DNA of 64,000 bases. Origin: Sulfitobacter sp. 20_GPM-1509m (GTDB taxonomy: Bacteria > Pseudomonadota > Alphaproteobacteria > Rhodobacterales > Rhodobacteraceae). The stretch spans positions 1 through 64,000 of the forward strand of contig NZ_JIBC01000006.1 of NCBI RefSeq assembly GCF_000620505.1. Direction: 5' to 3'. The position numbers were made by a program, and so were the translations under genes. Shown piece by piece: positions 1 to 8,452 of this stretch; the stretch's first letter is position 1; each line of letters begins with the position of its first letter. The notes beneath the pieces are model-generated. The model saw only the letters and a list, made by a program, of their open reading frames with translations. It was not told where the DNA came from and did not search any database.

Positions 1-507
1 ATTCTAAAAACTCGGCCGTCCGACATAGGACCGGCGGGGGAACATTTCTTTTCACGAGCGCGAAATTGGAAAAAAAAGCCCAAGGGGAAAACCGTTAGGA
101 CCAAGAAAAGGAAAGTCTTGATGAAAGGACGCCCACCGAATGCTGGCAGCTTGCTGAAGCAACGGCCCAGAGCGGCCCTTCGCAGATCGGTTCATCGCTG
201 CAGCGTTGCTTCACCGAACCGGATGTTCGCGCAGCGCGCAGCATCTCTATCGCCCTCATGACCGCTGTGCGGACAATGCCGCGCATTGGGAGTGCATGCC
301 CCTTGGCCTGTTTGGGTACGGCGTCTTCGGCGGCTCTGCGAGCGCACTGGATGTCGGCCTAATCTGGCTGTCGCACGTAGCGTTCGACCGCATGATCGGC
401 GCGGGCCTCAAATATCGCGGCGGCTTTCAGTTCAGCCATCTGGGCGTTCGCGGTGCGACGGACCCGGCGCAAGGTCCGGGCCCCCTGGATGTGTCCGGTC
501 AGGTCCG
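1..507. other. Gene-poor stretch at window edge
   Basis: I see no convincing gene. Open frames here overlap one another on both strands and resemble no family I know. Around 130-230 there is a diverged piece (runs such as 'gcaacggcccagagcggccc' and 'gcagcgttgcttcaccgaac') of the same flavour as relic sequence at about 3275-3420, 6400-6540, 8600-8720 and 10950-11128. The stretch is best read as decayed intergenic DNA of an accessory region. The 5' neighbour lies outside the window. Confidence 0.4.
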
Positions 508-900
508 CTAATCGAATGTTCCGGACGGTGCGTCCTCGAAGACCTGCTTGGCGGCCATCAGCCCGTTCAGGGCTGCCGGAAAGCCAGCGTAGACCGACAT
601 CTGCATCAGGATCTCGACGATCTCTTCGCGGCTGACGCCGCAGTTCAGCGCAGCCTGAATGTGAACCTTGAGCTGGTTCTCGGCGGTGCCCAGGGCACAA
701 AGCGCCGCAACCGTCGCGATCTCACGCTCGCGCAGGTCGAGGCCCGGACGGGACATGATGTCTCCGAAAGGGTACTCGAAGAGGTAAGTCGCGAAGTCCG
801 GCGCGATGTCCTCGAGCGCGTCAGTGACGCGTCGTCCGGCCTCGCCATCGATCCGGTCGAGCATGCGTCGGCCACGGTCCAATCTGGTTTCGCAGGTCAT
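508..900 (-). CDS. Carboxymuconolactone decarboxylase family protein
   Basis: The 130-residue protein matches the small all-helical CMD/AhpD-like family. The core 'REREIATVAALCALGTAENQ' (residues about 58-77) followed by 'HIQAALNCGVSREEIVEILM' is the hallmark segment, where classical decarboxylases bind the lactone. Members act as 4-carboxymuconolactone decarboxylases or as poorly defined enzymes beside redox genes. No protocatechuate-pathway genes lie nearby, so a role in aromatic degradation is not supported by context. The nearest neighbours on the same strand are two small proteins and a LysR regulator, which may control it. The start at 900 gives a usual family length. Confidence 0.85.
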   Translation of the reverse strand: MTCETRLDRGRRMLDRIDGEAGRRVTDALEDIAPDFATYLFEYPFGDIMSRPGLDLREREIATVAALCALGTAENQLKVHIQAALNCGVSREEIVEILMQMSVYAGFPAALNGLMAAKQVFEDAPSGTFD

Positions 901-958
901 AATCTGTTTCCTTTCGGGGTCTAGGGATGCGCCGGGCCGGGATGGCCCGGCGTGCTTC

Positions 959-1201
959 TCAGTTGCGTCGAAGGATCATCCCGGCATGATGCAGGACACC
1001 ATCAATGAAGTCGCCGTTCGCGGTGAATCCGGTGTCGTCCCAGTATTCGATATGGGTGCCGCTTATTTCGTAGCGGCCCTGGTAGGCGCGTTCGCGAGAT
1101 CCCCGCGCTTCGACATACCGGCCGCCGGGAAGGAGCTCGTGGCGGACATGACCGTCATCGGTGATCCAGAGTCCGGTAAATTGGGTTGGCGTGTCGCTCA
1201 T
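959..1201 (-). CDS. Atu4866-like small protein
   Basis: This 80-residue protein begins MSDTPTQFTG and contains 'LWITDDGHVRHELLPGGRYV' and 'GTHIEYWDDTGFTANGDF', which resemble the small Atu4866-type beta-sheet domain found next to LysR or AraC regulators and oxidoreductases. No catalytic residue is known to me. The start at 1201 is chosen because its ATG overlaps the TGA of the upstream gene (ATGA at 1198-1201), which points to translational coupling; a longer frame would extend into that gene. It is probably co-transcribed with the SnoaL-like gene and the CMD-family gene. Confidence 0.65.
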   Translation of the reverse strand: MSDTPTQFTGLWITDDGHVRHELLPGGRYVEARGSRERAYQGRYEISGTHIEYWDDTGFTANGDFIDGVLHHAGMILRRN

Positions 1202-1746
1202 TGTCGGGTCCCGCGCTGGCCCAGCGTGTCGGCGATCTCCTGCGGGTCGACAATCCAGGCGTAGTTCAGCTCGTGCCGGATCTTCCAGCCTTCCCCGGTG
1301 CAGGCCCATCCAAGCTGCGAGCGACCGTCGAAGGCGATCACCTCGCCGTCGAGCCGGTTAATCTGTCCCACGAACCCCAACGTGGTCGAGGCGACGCCTT
1401 CGCCCACGAGCGTCTCGTTGGCCTCCGTCAGCCCGTGCAGAACGCTACGCGCCGCGTTCTGCAGGTCTTCCCAGTTCGCGCCATAGACCGTGGCATCGCC
1501 GAACAGTTGCGCTTGGCCAGGGGCGAAATTGTCATAGAAGACGCCCTGGGCATCCTGAAGATCGTAGTAGCGCGCCATCTTCTCTGCGAAGACGAAGTGG
1601 GGATCGCCCTCGCGGCGTTCCCAGCCTTCCATGATCCAGTCGGCGTGCAGGGCGGCGGGAGAGTCCGGTCCGCTTTGCGCGCAGGTCGCTGCGGAGAGGG
1701 AGGAGCCCGCCATGAGTATCGCGAGCGTCATAAAAGTGGTCTTCAT
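1198..1746 (-). CDS. Secreted SnoaL/NTF2-like protein
   Basis: The protein of about 182 residues starts with a signal peptide (MKTTFMTLAILMAGSSLSAA, then CAQS). The mature part resembles the cone-shaped NTF2/SnoaL fold: an N-terminal helix region 'VFAEKMARYYDLQDAQGVFY', then beta strands with 'LGFVGQINRLDGEVIAFDGR' and 'GWKIRHELNYAW'. Such proteins are often cyclases, isomerases or ligand-binding proteins; nothing here fixes the ligand. MKDIDMKTTF starting at 1761 is an alternative start. The gene overlaps the Atu4866-like gene by four bases and lies divergent from nothing: the LysR gene upstream is on the same strand. Confidence 0.6.
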   Translation of the reverse strand: MKTTFMTLAILMAGSSLSAATCAQSGPDSPAALHADWIMEGWERREGDPHFVFAEKMARYYDLQDAQGVFYDNFAPGQAQLFGDATVYGANWEDLQNAARSVLHGLTEANETLVGEGVASTTLGFVGQINRLDGEVIAFDGRSQLGWACTGEGWKIRHELNYAWIVDPQEIADTLGQRGTRQ

Positions 1747-1879
1747 ATCTATGTCCTTCATTGCATGTGGGCCGCTGGCCCGGTGCCGAGGAACATGAGC
1801 AATTTGCACCGCCGCCGGTATTCATCGAATGATGGACATCGTGGTTAGCCCCGCTAACCAGTCACGGCAGAACACCCCC

Positions 1880-2764
1880 TCACGGGCGCCGGGTTTTCAC
1901 GTGGTCCACGAAGGCACGCAGTTTCGGGGCCATGTTGCGCCGATGCGGGTAGAAGAGGGAAAAACCCTGGAAGGGCGGCAGGAAATCCTCCAGCAGCCAG
2001 ACCAATTCGCCGCGGTCCACGAAAGGCAGGAACGTCGCGCGTGTGGCAAAGGTGATCCCGCCGCCTTCAAGGGTCGCACGCAGCATCAGGCGCAGATCAT
2101 TGGTGGTGATCTGCGGTGCCACGGCGACATCGAACGCGACGCCGTTATCCGAGAAGTCCCACCGGTAGGGCGCGGAGTCCGGTGACGGACGCCAGCCGAT
2201 GCAGCGATGCGCGATCAGGTCGCGCGGATGCGATGGGGCACCATGCGCGGCCAGGTAGGCCGGAGCGGCGACGACGGCCTCGCGCTCCTGCTCGGTGACC
2301 TGGACGGCGATCATATCCTGCTCGATCACCTCGCCCAGCCGGATCCCTGCATCGAAGCCGGCCGCGACGATGTCGACCTCCTCGTCGGTCACAGTCACGT
2401 CGAGAACGACCTCAGGATGCGCCTCGGCAAAGCTCACGAGCAAGGGACCGGACAGGACCGCCTCGGCAATGGATGTCACGGCCAGGCGGAGAACGCCCCG
2501 GGGCCGGTTGTCTCCGGATGCCACGTCCAGTGCCTGGGAGATCTCTGCAAGCGGCGTGGAAAGGGACGCGTAAAGCCGTTCTCCGTCCTCGGTCAGGCGT
2601 ACCGCGCGGGTGGTGCGCGTGACCAGCGTCACCCCGATCATGTCTTCCAGCCGACGCATACCCTGGCTGACAGCCGACCGCGTCACGCCGAGACGGTCGG
2701 CGGCGGCCCGGAAATTGTCCGCCTCCGCAACGGCCTGGAAGAGGGCCAGAAGGTTCAGGTCCAT
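1880..2764 (-). CDS. LysR-family transcriptional regulator
   Basis: The 294-residue protein has the LysR winged helix-turn-helix at residues 1-60 ('LLALFQAVAEADNFRAAADR' then 'LGVTRSAVSQGMRRLE') and a periplasmic-binding-like effector domain (about 90-294) of the PBP2 CrgA-like type ('RPRGVLRLAV', 'DAGIRLGEVIEQDMIAV'). The start MDLNLLALF at 2764 follows a purine-rich 'aggaaagg' ribosome site and removes a non-homologous extension. LysR proteins usually act on an adjacent operon; the three small genes downstream on the same strand, or the ruined SDR gene on the other side, are candidates. The inducer is unknown. Confidence 0.9.
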   Translation of the reverse strand: MDLNLLALFQAVAEADNFRAAADRLGVTRSAVSQGMRRLEDMIGVTLVTRTTRAVRLTEDGERLYASLSTPLAEISQALDVASGDNRPRGVLRLAVTSIAEAVLSGPLLVSFAEAHPEVVLDVTVTDEEVDIVAAGFDAGIRLGEVIEQDMIAVQVTEQEREAVVAAPAYLAAHGAPSHPRDLIAHRCIGWRPSPDSAPYRWDFSDNGVAFDVAVAPQITTNDLRLMLRATLEGGGITFATRATFLPFVDRGELVWLLEDFLPPFQGFSLFYPHRRNMAPKLRAFVDHVKTRRP

Positions 2765-2914
2765 GCTGGCTCCTTTCCTGGATGTCTTGTCAATAGCCCC
2801 GGCGGCACCGAAGTTGTCAAGCAAAGCTAACCGCTGGGTCCATGAGGGGGCGGCTACCGGTAATGCGCCCCGGCCCCCACCCTTGGCCCGGTGCCAAATG
2901 CAATGGGGCACTTC

Positions 2915-3063
2915 ATGGACAAGGTCATCCCCTTAACGGGCGCCTCGAGCGGGATCGGCGAAGGCATTGCCTAGGACATCGCGCGCGCGATCCGTCACGT
3001 ATTCGAGGCGCCCGAGGGCATGGGCACGGCCGAAATCTCCGCGCGGGCGACGAAGGCTACACG
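2915..3063 (+). pseudogene. SDR pseudogene collapsed by internal deletion
   Basis: Reading from the ATG at 2915 gives MDKVIPLTGASSGIGEGIA, the Rossmann TGxxxGIG motif of short-chain dehydrogenases, followed by an in-frame TAG at 2972. Continuing in the same frame gives 'DIARAIRHVFEAPEGMGTAE', which matches the extreme C-terminal segment of the family. The middle of about 170 residues is missing, so the two ends have been fused by an in-frame deletion. It sits upstream of and divergent from the LysR gene, the usual place for a LysR target, so it may be the lost partner of that regulator. Confidence 0.75.
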
Positions 3064-3205
3064 GGCGGTGCTTCGGATGCCCGCCGGTATTGCCTGGGCG
3101 TCTGGCCCGTCACGCGCTTGAAGGCGGCGATTACAGCAGTTTCCGAGGCATAGCCGACCTCCCTGCCGATCCGGGCGGCGGGCCGGGCTCCCTGCGCGAA
3201 CCGGT
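3064..3205 (-). pseudogene. AraC-family regulator, C-terminal fragment
   Basis: The reverse strand encodes 'LAADRFAQGARPAARIGREV' then 'GYASETAVIAAFKRVTGQTP' and 'RQYRR', the second helix-turn-helix of an AraC/XylS regulator. The frame is closed upstream by a stop (TAA near 3213) and no N-terminal part is found. It abuts the end of the SDR relic, so the two may have been divergent or convergent neighbours before decay. Confidence 0.75.
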
Positions 3206-3213
3206 CGGCGGCG

Positions 3214-3792
3214 AGACTGATGCCGAATTATTGTATCGGCGGAAAGTTGCGTTCACGTAGTTTCACAATAAGGGCTCGGAGCGGACTTGCCGCGGCGCGC
3301 CGAGCAGAACACCAGCCGGGCCGCAGCGGACGACGCAACCGGCCCAAACCTGCCGTTCCTCGGTCAATCTAGTGCTGCGCTGCTGTTTCTCCGAACCGGC
3401 CATTCGCTGCGCCTGCGAAACCGACGCGTTGCTTGAGGCCGACAGAATGGGACGAAGCGTCATTTCGCTGCGCTCGCGCCAATGGCGGCTTTCGGTCCTG
3501 TGGCAACGGCGTTAGACTGCTGATACGGGTCAATATGCTAGCGTTCGTCGCCAGGCAATTATTCCGCTTCAGTAGCTTTTTCCTAGTTCTCAAATGCACG
3601 CAGTGCGATGACGGCTTTGCGCTTGCGGCGTAGCTTTTGACCTTTGGGTCGAAGTTCGCCTCAATGCTCGCGAATTGATGCCGAAGGTGAGCTGTCAAGC
3701 GCGAGCATTTTTCCATCATATTTGCATGCAGGAAAGCGGCTTCACCCGCGGAGATATTTGCGTCATAGATTTAAACGCCTTTCTTGATCACA
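3214..3792. other. Non-coding gap with relic repeat sequence
   Basis: No gene is convincing in this 580-base gap. Bases about 3275-3420 ('ggcccaaacctgccgttcct', 'ctgctgtttctccgaaccgg') resemble relic pieces at about 6440-6540 and 10960-11128. A reverse frame of 116 codons (3369-3719) crosses this sequence but has no recognisable domain and its C-terminal part is the repeat itself, so I do not call it. Confidence 0.4.
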
Positions 3793-5529
3793 TCAGACTG
3801 GGAGTAAGAAGAACAGCAGCTTCCGCGCGAGATGCGTCGTAGATTTCCGCAACGAGGGTGCGGTCGTGCGCAGGACCATACTCTCCTCGCTTGCAGGAAG
3901 CAGCGAGTGATTGTCGAAGTACGTGCTGAAAAAACCTTGATTCACGTCGAGCGAAAATTCCCCATCTAGATCGTACGCAATGATTTCAAATGGATCGGCC
4001 GCCGCTCCCTCGACCGTCATTACAGCCGCATTCCCGCCCCGCGCCGATAGTATGATCGCGCCCGGCCCTTCGATTACTCTGAGGAAGAAACTATGTTGCA
4101 GTAGCAGCGGAAGACGTACATCGAAGATCGATCTTGTGCGTACATCATCGGAAAATGCAACAAGGTTTTCCAGCCGCACAGCGACGCGCCTTCCCGCGGG
4201 AAGAGTCACCCTAAAAAAGCGCTGGTCGTGCGTGCCATAGCCACCGAACTGCGCACGGGCGCCGTCACCTTTGTAGGAAGAGAAGAAAAGCTTACCGCCT
4301 GCAATCCGAGGTAGAACGAATGTCAGTGGGCGCGGAATACCGAGGCGCCCCCGCCTGTCGGGGCCCATTCCATCACTAAAGTTCGCATCCCATCGCTGCC
4401 CTTCGAGGGGCTGAGAGAATCCGAAAGCGGGCGAACCCGCCGATGTTCCCTCGCGCGTGATATCCCGGACGTCGAGGCGGGGCATGCGACGGTGAACTCG
4501 GTCGACGAAGTTTAAAGCCTGTGCGCCGTTGTATGGGTCATAGACATGCCGCACGAAGATAAACATAAAAATCTTAATCGCGGCCAGCGCCACCAGCGTG
4601 ATTGACAGTAAATTCCATAGGGACAGCATCAGGAAAATGCGCCCGTTCGCGATGCGCAACCTCTGTTCGGCGCGGTCGATCTCAGTATCGACGAACCGAT
4701 CCGTCGTGCGGATTAGATGTTGCCCCCTCGCGTCGCCGGCAGCTATCCCGGCGGCGGCCTGTTCCCTGAATTCCGAGCGGAACTGCGCCCGAAACGATTT
4801 GTATGCAGCATCCATCGGTTGCAGGAACATGCGCCGGATACATTCGCGCGTATCCGTCAACCAATGATACCAACGACAGCGGGCGGCTCTATACCGGAAA
4901 GCTGGATTGAAGTTCGACAGACTTGATTTGATTACTCCATTCGGCGGATCGAAAAGAGCACTTTCAATCGCTCTGACCCCGTCATTCGATCCGACATTTC
5001 CTGCGGCCACCGAGGCACGGACTTCATCTTTCAGATCACGGCGTAGGTTGACAAAGGCCCGCGCGACCGCGTCGTTGATGTCGCCTTTGAGGCCTTCCTG
5101 AGACCGATCGCATACAATCTTAAGCGTGCCGTCCTCTTCGCAGGCCCATTCCGCCAGGGTCTCCATCTGGTAAATCGTTTTCCCAGCGATCCAGTCACCG
5201 ATATACAGCGACTTGTAAATCGATCCCGCCGCCAGCACGACTGCGGGCGAAGCCAGAAGCGTCGTTCGACCAACAATAGCGAGCCACCTACTGAATGGGA
5301 TGCGAAAAGCCATAGCGACGAAATCGTAAAGCAGCGGAATAACAACCTGCAGGATCAACAGAACAGCCGTCAGCAGCAGGATCATCGGCGCGGCCGCCTC
5401 AAACCGGAACAGCCCGGTGAAAACAGCCAGACCCAGACCGATCAACAAAATTACACATCGTGGCACCCGCATCATGGCGCAGGCCGTTGCGGATAATGCG
5501 ATCAGCGCCGCCGCAACTATGATGTTCAT
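3793..5529 (-). CDS. Multi-pass membrane protein, unknown function
   Basis: The 578-residue protein has four predicted N-terminal membrane segments (about residues 2-19, 24-41, 47-68 and 85-103). A charged soluble region of about 200 residues rich in helices follows, then a fifth hydrophobic segment near 'LMLSLWNLLSITLVALAAIK', and a beta-rich C-terminal domain. In that domain 'VRLENLVAFSDDV' and 'FFLRVIEGPGAIILSARGG' resemble AIM24/TIGR00266 proteins; this is a weak similarity by eye. The start at 5529 is chosen because its ATG overlaps the TGA of the upstream gene (5526-5529). The two genes form a coupled pair whose biological role I cannot name. Confidence 0.7.
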   Translation of the reverse strand: MNIIVAAALIALSATACAMMRVPRCVILLIGLGLAVFTGLFRFEAAAPMILLLTAVLLILQVVIPLLYDFVAMAFRIPFSRWLAIVGRTTLLASPAVVLAAGSIYKSLYIGDWIAGKTIYQMETLAEWACEEDGTLKIVCDRSQEGLKGDINDAVARAFVNLRRDLKDEVRASVAAGNVGSNDGVRAIESALFDPPNGVIKSSLSNFNPAFRYRAARCRWYHWLTDTRECIRRMFLQPMDAAYKSFRAQFRSEFREQAAAGIAAGDARGQHLIRTTDRFVDTEIDRAEQRLRIANGRIFLMLSLWNLLSITLVALAAIKIFMFIFVRHVYDPYNGAQALNFVDRVHRRMPRLDVRDITREGTSAGSPAFGFSQPLEGQRWDANFSDGMGPDRRGRLGIPRPLTFVLPRIAGGKLFFSSYKGDGARAQFGGYGTHDQRFFRVTLPAGRRVAVRLENLVAFSDDVRTRSIFDVRLPLLLQHSFFLRVIEGPGAIILSARGGNAAVMTVEGAAADPFEIIAYDLDGEFSLDVNQGFFSTYFDNHSLLPASEESMVLRTTAPSLRKSTTHLARKLLFFLLPV

Positions 5530-6143
5530 GGCAATGCTACTACCTGCATTGAGCAGCAGAGGTACTTGCGCACACGGTCTTCTTTTCCATTGTTGTGAAC
5601 ACTTTGCGCGCCAACAATGACCATATTCGCAGGACATCTCTTATCCAGTTTAGCATCCCAACTGTTCCACCAGTTGTTGTTATACGGATACTGGCAGCGC
5701 ACGAGTTCGATTTGGGCATTTGACACTGACTGCTTCAGATCACCAACTAATCTTCCCACACTCTCAATCTGTACCTTTTGCGCTGCGCTTTCTGAGAGCA
5801 GAAGGTCCAGCTGTTCTTGTATCTGCGCCCGTTCCCCATTCGCTACGAAAGGGGCCAGCGCGAGCGCCAGAAAAGGCGCTCCCCCTATCGCGGCCCAGCG
5901 ACTGTGCACCCTTGTGGCGAGGAAGCAGCAGACGCCGAAGATCACAGCATAGACCACGGGTTCGGCGACGGAACTGCTAACGGTGAACCTGATGGCCCTG
6001 AAGTCGAGTGTGTCGCTAGAGAGCGCTTGTATCATTACCAAGCCCAGTAAAAATATCCCAATGACCGAGAGGACACCCAGCAAAAAAAGCGCCTGCCGGT
6101 TTTCCGGCGCACGCGCGTTTTCCATTTCCGGTCTGTCGTTCAT
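5526..6143 (-). CDS. Membrane protein with dermatopontin-like C-terminus
   Basis: The 205-residue protein begins MNDRPEMENARAPEN after a good 'aaggga' ribosome site. It has three hydrophobic segments (about residues 18-37, 57-74 and 80-97), a heptad-like helix ('ERAQIQEQLDLLLSESAAQK') and a Cys-rich tail. The tail reads WNSWDAKLDKRCP, then 'VGAQSVHNNGKEDRVRKYLC' and a second Cys. This W-N..CP..G..S.H....EDR.....CC pattern is that of dermatopontin-type domains, known mainly from animal extracellular matrix proteins and some bacterial secreted proteins. It is coupled to the downstream membrane gene by an ATGA overlap. Function unknown; envelope sensing or adhesion is only a guess. Confidence 0.7.
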   Translation of the reverse strand: MNDRPEMENARAPENRQALFLLGVLSVIGIFLLGLVMIQALSSDTLDFRAIRFTVSSSVAEPVVYAVIFGVCCFLATRVHSRWAAIGGAPFLALALAPFVANGERAQIQEQLDLLLSESAAQKVQIESVGRLVGDLKQSVSNAQIELVRCQYPYNNNWWNSWDAKLDKRCPANMVIVGAQSVHNNGKEDRVRKYLCCSMQVVALP

Positions 6144-6613
6144 CTCATTTCCCTTCAATGCTTTTGGCGCCGAGCTTTTCGAATGGTTCGGGCGATACAA
6201 TCTTCGCGGGAGGTCGGTAATGGGTTAGGCGCATAGAACTCTTAATTTTTGGGCGCACTAAAAGACCTGCACCGGATATTAAAACACACTCTACCATTGA
6301 TTGTCATCGACGATGCAAAGATGGCACAAGGTGCATGACCTGCGCGCTAACGCTGACGTTCGTGCCAATCGCAGCATTCGTTCATTCTGGGCACAAGGCT
6401 GACTTGCGGCGGTGCGGCGAGCCGGACACCTGACGGGCTGTAGCGGCCTTCGCTCACGGCCCAGACCTGACCTTCGCCAAGATGGTTATCTCTGCAGCGC
6501 AGCTTCCCGAAAGCGGACTTTCGTAAAACTTTGCAGCATTATCCGACAGGGAGAGGTCGGCTATGCGGGGCGAAGCTGACGCTGGTCGATCCGCAGAAGT
6601 GCATGCCGAGTAC
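6144..6613. other. Intergenic gap with relic repeat copy
   Basis: The first 100 bases presumably hold the promoter of the membrane cassette. Bases 6458-6494 ('ggcccagacctgaccttcgc' then 'caagatggttatctctg') are nearly the same as 11099-11130 just outside the IS21 element, apart from a four-base indel. No gene is seen. Confidence 0.45.
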
Positions 6614-7516
6614 TCAGGTCACTGCATTCGCGATGCGTATGTCCCTCCCAGGAGGTGCATCGAAAAGACGGCCATATTCCCGAGTGAACTGCGTCACGCT
6701 GGCGTAACCGACCGTGTGGGCGGCCTGTGCGATCTTCGCGCCCTCTGCCAGCATGAGCCGCCTCGCTTCAATCAGGCGAAGCTGTTTCTGGAATTGGAGC
6801 GGCGACAGGGTCGTGATGGCGCGGAAGTGCTTGTGGAACGCGGGCTCACTCATTGCGGCGGCCTCCGCGAGTTCCTCGACCCTGATCGGACGGGCGTACT
6901 CCCGCCGCAGTATATCGACCGCGCGCGCAATCCGTCCCGCGTGGCTGTCCGGCACCCCGAGCGCAGCGATGGCCGGGCCGTGAACCCCCATGAGAAGCCA
7001 GTAGTGCAGCTCGCGTAGCAGGCCATCGGCAAGCACTGGCAGTGCCTCGGGCCGATCCAGCAGACGCGCAAGGCGAAGGGCGGCATCGATGATCTCTGTG
7101 TCAATAGGCTCCACGCTCACTGGCGGCGCTTCACCCGATCGCAAGGAGACAGCCGGACGCAACGCACGCAGGATCACGGGATCGAGCTCGAGGACGAGCG
7201 CATAGTAGGGTGCCGCGATACTGGCGTGGGTAATCCGGCTGACTGTCGGGATGTCCGCCGCGACGACCATCGCCTGCCCCGGCGCGTATTCGAAGCTCGC
7301 GCCCAGCGTGGTCACGCGCTTCCGTCCCTGCAGCAGCATAGCTATCACGGGCTTCTGGACGGCAACCATCAGCTCTCCCGGGTGCAGGGCACGCACTAAG
7401 GTGAGGCCCCGGGCCGGGGTCGGCGCCGAACCGTCTGGCCCGGCATTGGCGTCGGCGAACCGGCGGCAATGGACGAGCAACTGAGCAAGGGGGGAACTGC
7501 TTTGGGCAATGGTCAT
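6614..7516 (-). CDS. AraC-family transcriptional regulator
   Basis: The 300-residue protein has an N-terminal AraC_N ligand domain ('LTLVRALHPGELMVAVQKPV', 'RVTTLGASFEYAPGQAMVVA') and a C-terminal pair of helix-turn-helix motifs ('IRVEELAEAAAMSEPAFHKH' and 'IAQAAHTVGYASVTQFTREY'). This architecture (AraC_N plus HTH_18) is common in regulators that sit divergent from an oxidoreductase. Here the divergent neighbour is the SDR gene at 7657, and the 140-base gap between them should hold both promoters. The start at 7516 (MTIAQSSSPL) fits the family better than the upstream in-frame start at 7594. Confidence 0.9.
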   Translation of the reverse strand: MTIAQSSSPLAQLLVHCRRFADANAGPDGSAPTPARGLTLVRALHPGELMVAVQKPVIAMLLQGRKRVTTLGASFEYAPGQAMVVAADIPTVSRITHASIAAPYYALVLELDPVILRALRPAVSLRSGEAPPVSVEPIDTEIIDAALRLARLLDRPEALPVLADGLLRELHYWLLMGVHGPAIAALGVPDSHAGRIARAVDILRREYARPIRVEELAEAAAMSEPAFHKHFRAITTLSPLQFQKQLRLIEARRLMLAEGAKIAQAAHTVGYASVTQFTREYGRLFDAPPGRDIRIANAVT

Positions 7517-7656
7517 GCGATATATTATGGCCGGAATCGGCCTGTCGGGGAAGGGATGAATGGAAACAGGCAAGTCATGGCGAGGTTCAGGCAACTACAA
7601 GCGCCGGCGCTCTTCTATTTCAGAGTGACACCATGAAACCCTGAAAGGACACTCCC

Positions 7657-8412
7657 ATGAGCAAGATCGCTCTCGTCACCGGCGCCAATCGCGGCCTCGG
7701 TCGTACCACCGCTCTCGCCATCGCCAAAAGCGGCGGCGACGTCATCGTCACCTATCGCTCGAACGCTGGGCAAGCAAAGGAGGTCGTGACCCTCATCCGC
7801 GAGATGGGGCGCAAGGCCGTAGCGCTGCCCCTCGACGTTGCCGACACCGCAAGTTTTCCAGCCTTCGTCGAGAGCCTGCGCTCTGAGTTGCGCAAAATCT
7901 GGGGTCGCGACAGCTTCGATCATCTCGTCAACAATGCCGGGCATGGCGAATTCGCCCTGATCGAGGAGACCACCGAAGCGCAGTTCGATGGCCTGTTCGC
8001 AGTCCATGTGAAGGGCGTCTTCTTCCTCGCTCAAGCCCTTCTGCCGCTCCTGGCCGACGGCGGGCGGATCGTGAATTTTTCGTCCGGCCTGACGCGGATC
8101 TCCTTCCCCGGCTTCGCGGCCTATTCGGCGGCAAAGGCGGCGGTTGAGATGCTCACGGTTTACATGGCGCGGGAATTCGGAGCACGGGGCATCGCGGTGA
8201 ACACGGTCGCGCCGGGCGCCATCGAAACCGATTTCGGCGGCGGACTGGTCCGCGACAACCCCGAGGTGAACGCTCAGTTCGCGGGGATGACGGCGCTCGG
8301 CCGCGTCGGGCTGCCGGACGACATCGGTCCGATGATCGCCAGCCTTCTGCGCGAAGATAACCGCTGGGTCACCGCACAGCGCATCGAGGTCTCGGGCGGC
8401 CAGACGATCTGA
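7657..8412 (+). CDS. Short-chain dehydrogenase/reductase
   Basis: The 251-residue protein is a classical NAD(P)-dependent SDR: TGANRGLG cofactor motif at residues 8-15, 'HLVNNAGHG' near residue 90, the catalytic Ser in 'IVNFSSGLTRISFPGF', YSAAKAAVEM (Tyr and Lys), and 'VNTVAPGAIETDF'. The substrate cannot be read from sequence. It starts after 'ctgaaaggacactccc', a good ribosome site. The AraC regulator at 6614-7516 is transcribed away from it and is the likely controller. A GC-rich inverted repeat follows the stop. Confidence 0.92.
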   Translation: MSKIALVTGANRGLGRTTALAIAKSGGDVIVTYRSNAGQAKEVVTLIREMGRKAVALPLDVADTASFPAFVESLRSELRKIWGRDSFDHLVNNAGHGEFALIEETTEAQFDGLFAVHVKGVFFLAQALLPLLADGGRIVNFSSGLTRISFPGFAAYSAAKAAVEMLTVYMAREFGARGIAVNTVAPGAIETDFGGGLVRDNPEVNAQFAGMTALGRVGLPDDIGPMIASLLREDNRWVTAQRIEVSGGQTI

Positions 8413-8421
8413 TCACCCTGC

Positions 8422-8452
8422 ATGACGCGCCGGTTCCCTCGGCGCGTCATTT
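8422..8452 (+). terminator. Stem-loop after SDR gene
   Basis: Perfect 10-base arms atgacgcgcc (8422-8431) and ggcgcgtcat (8441-8450) enclose a nine-base loop, directly after the SDR stop. Only a short 'ttt'-poor tail follows, so termination strength is uncertain. Confidence 0.6.

Noticed and set aside
3369-3719. 116-codon minus-strand frame
   Set aside because: Its C-terminal third is the dispersed relic sequence and no ribosome site or homology is apparent.
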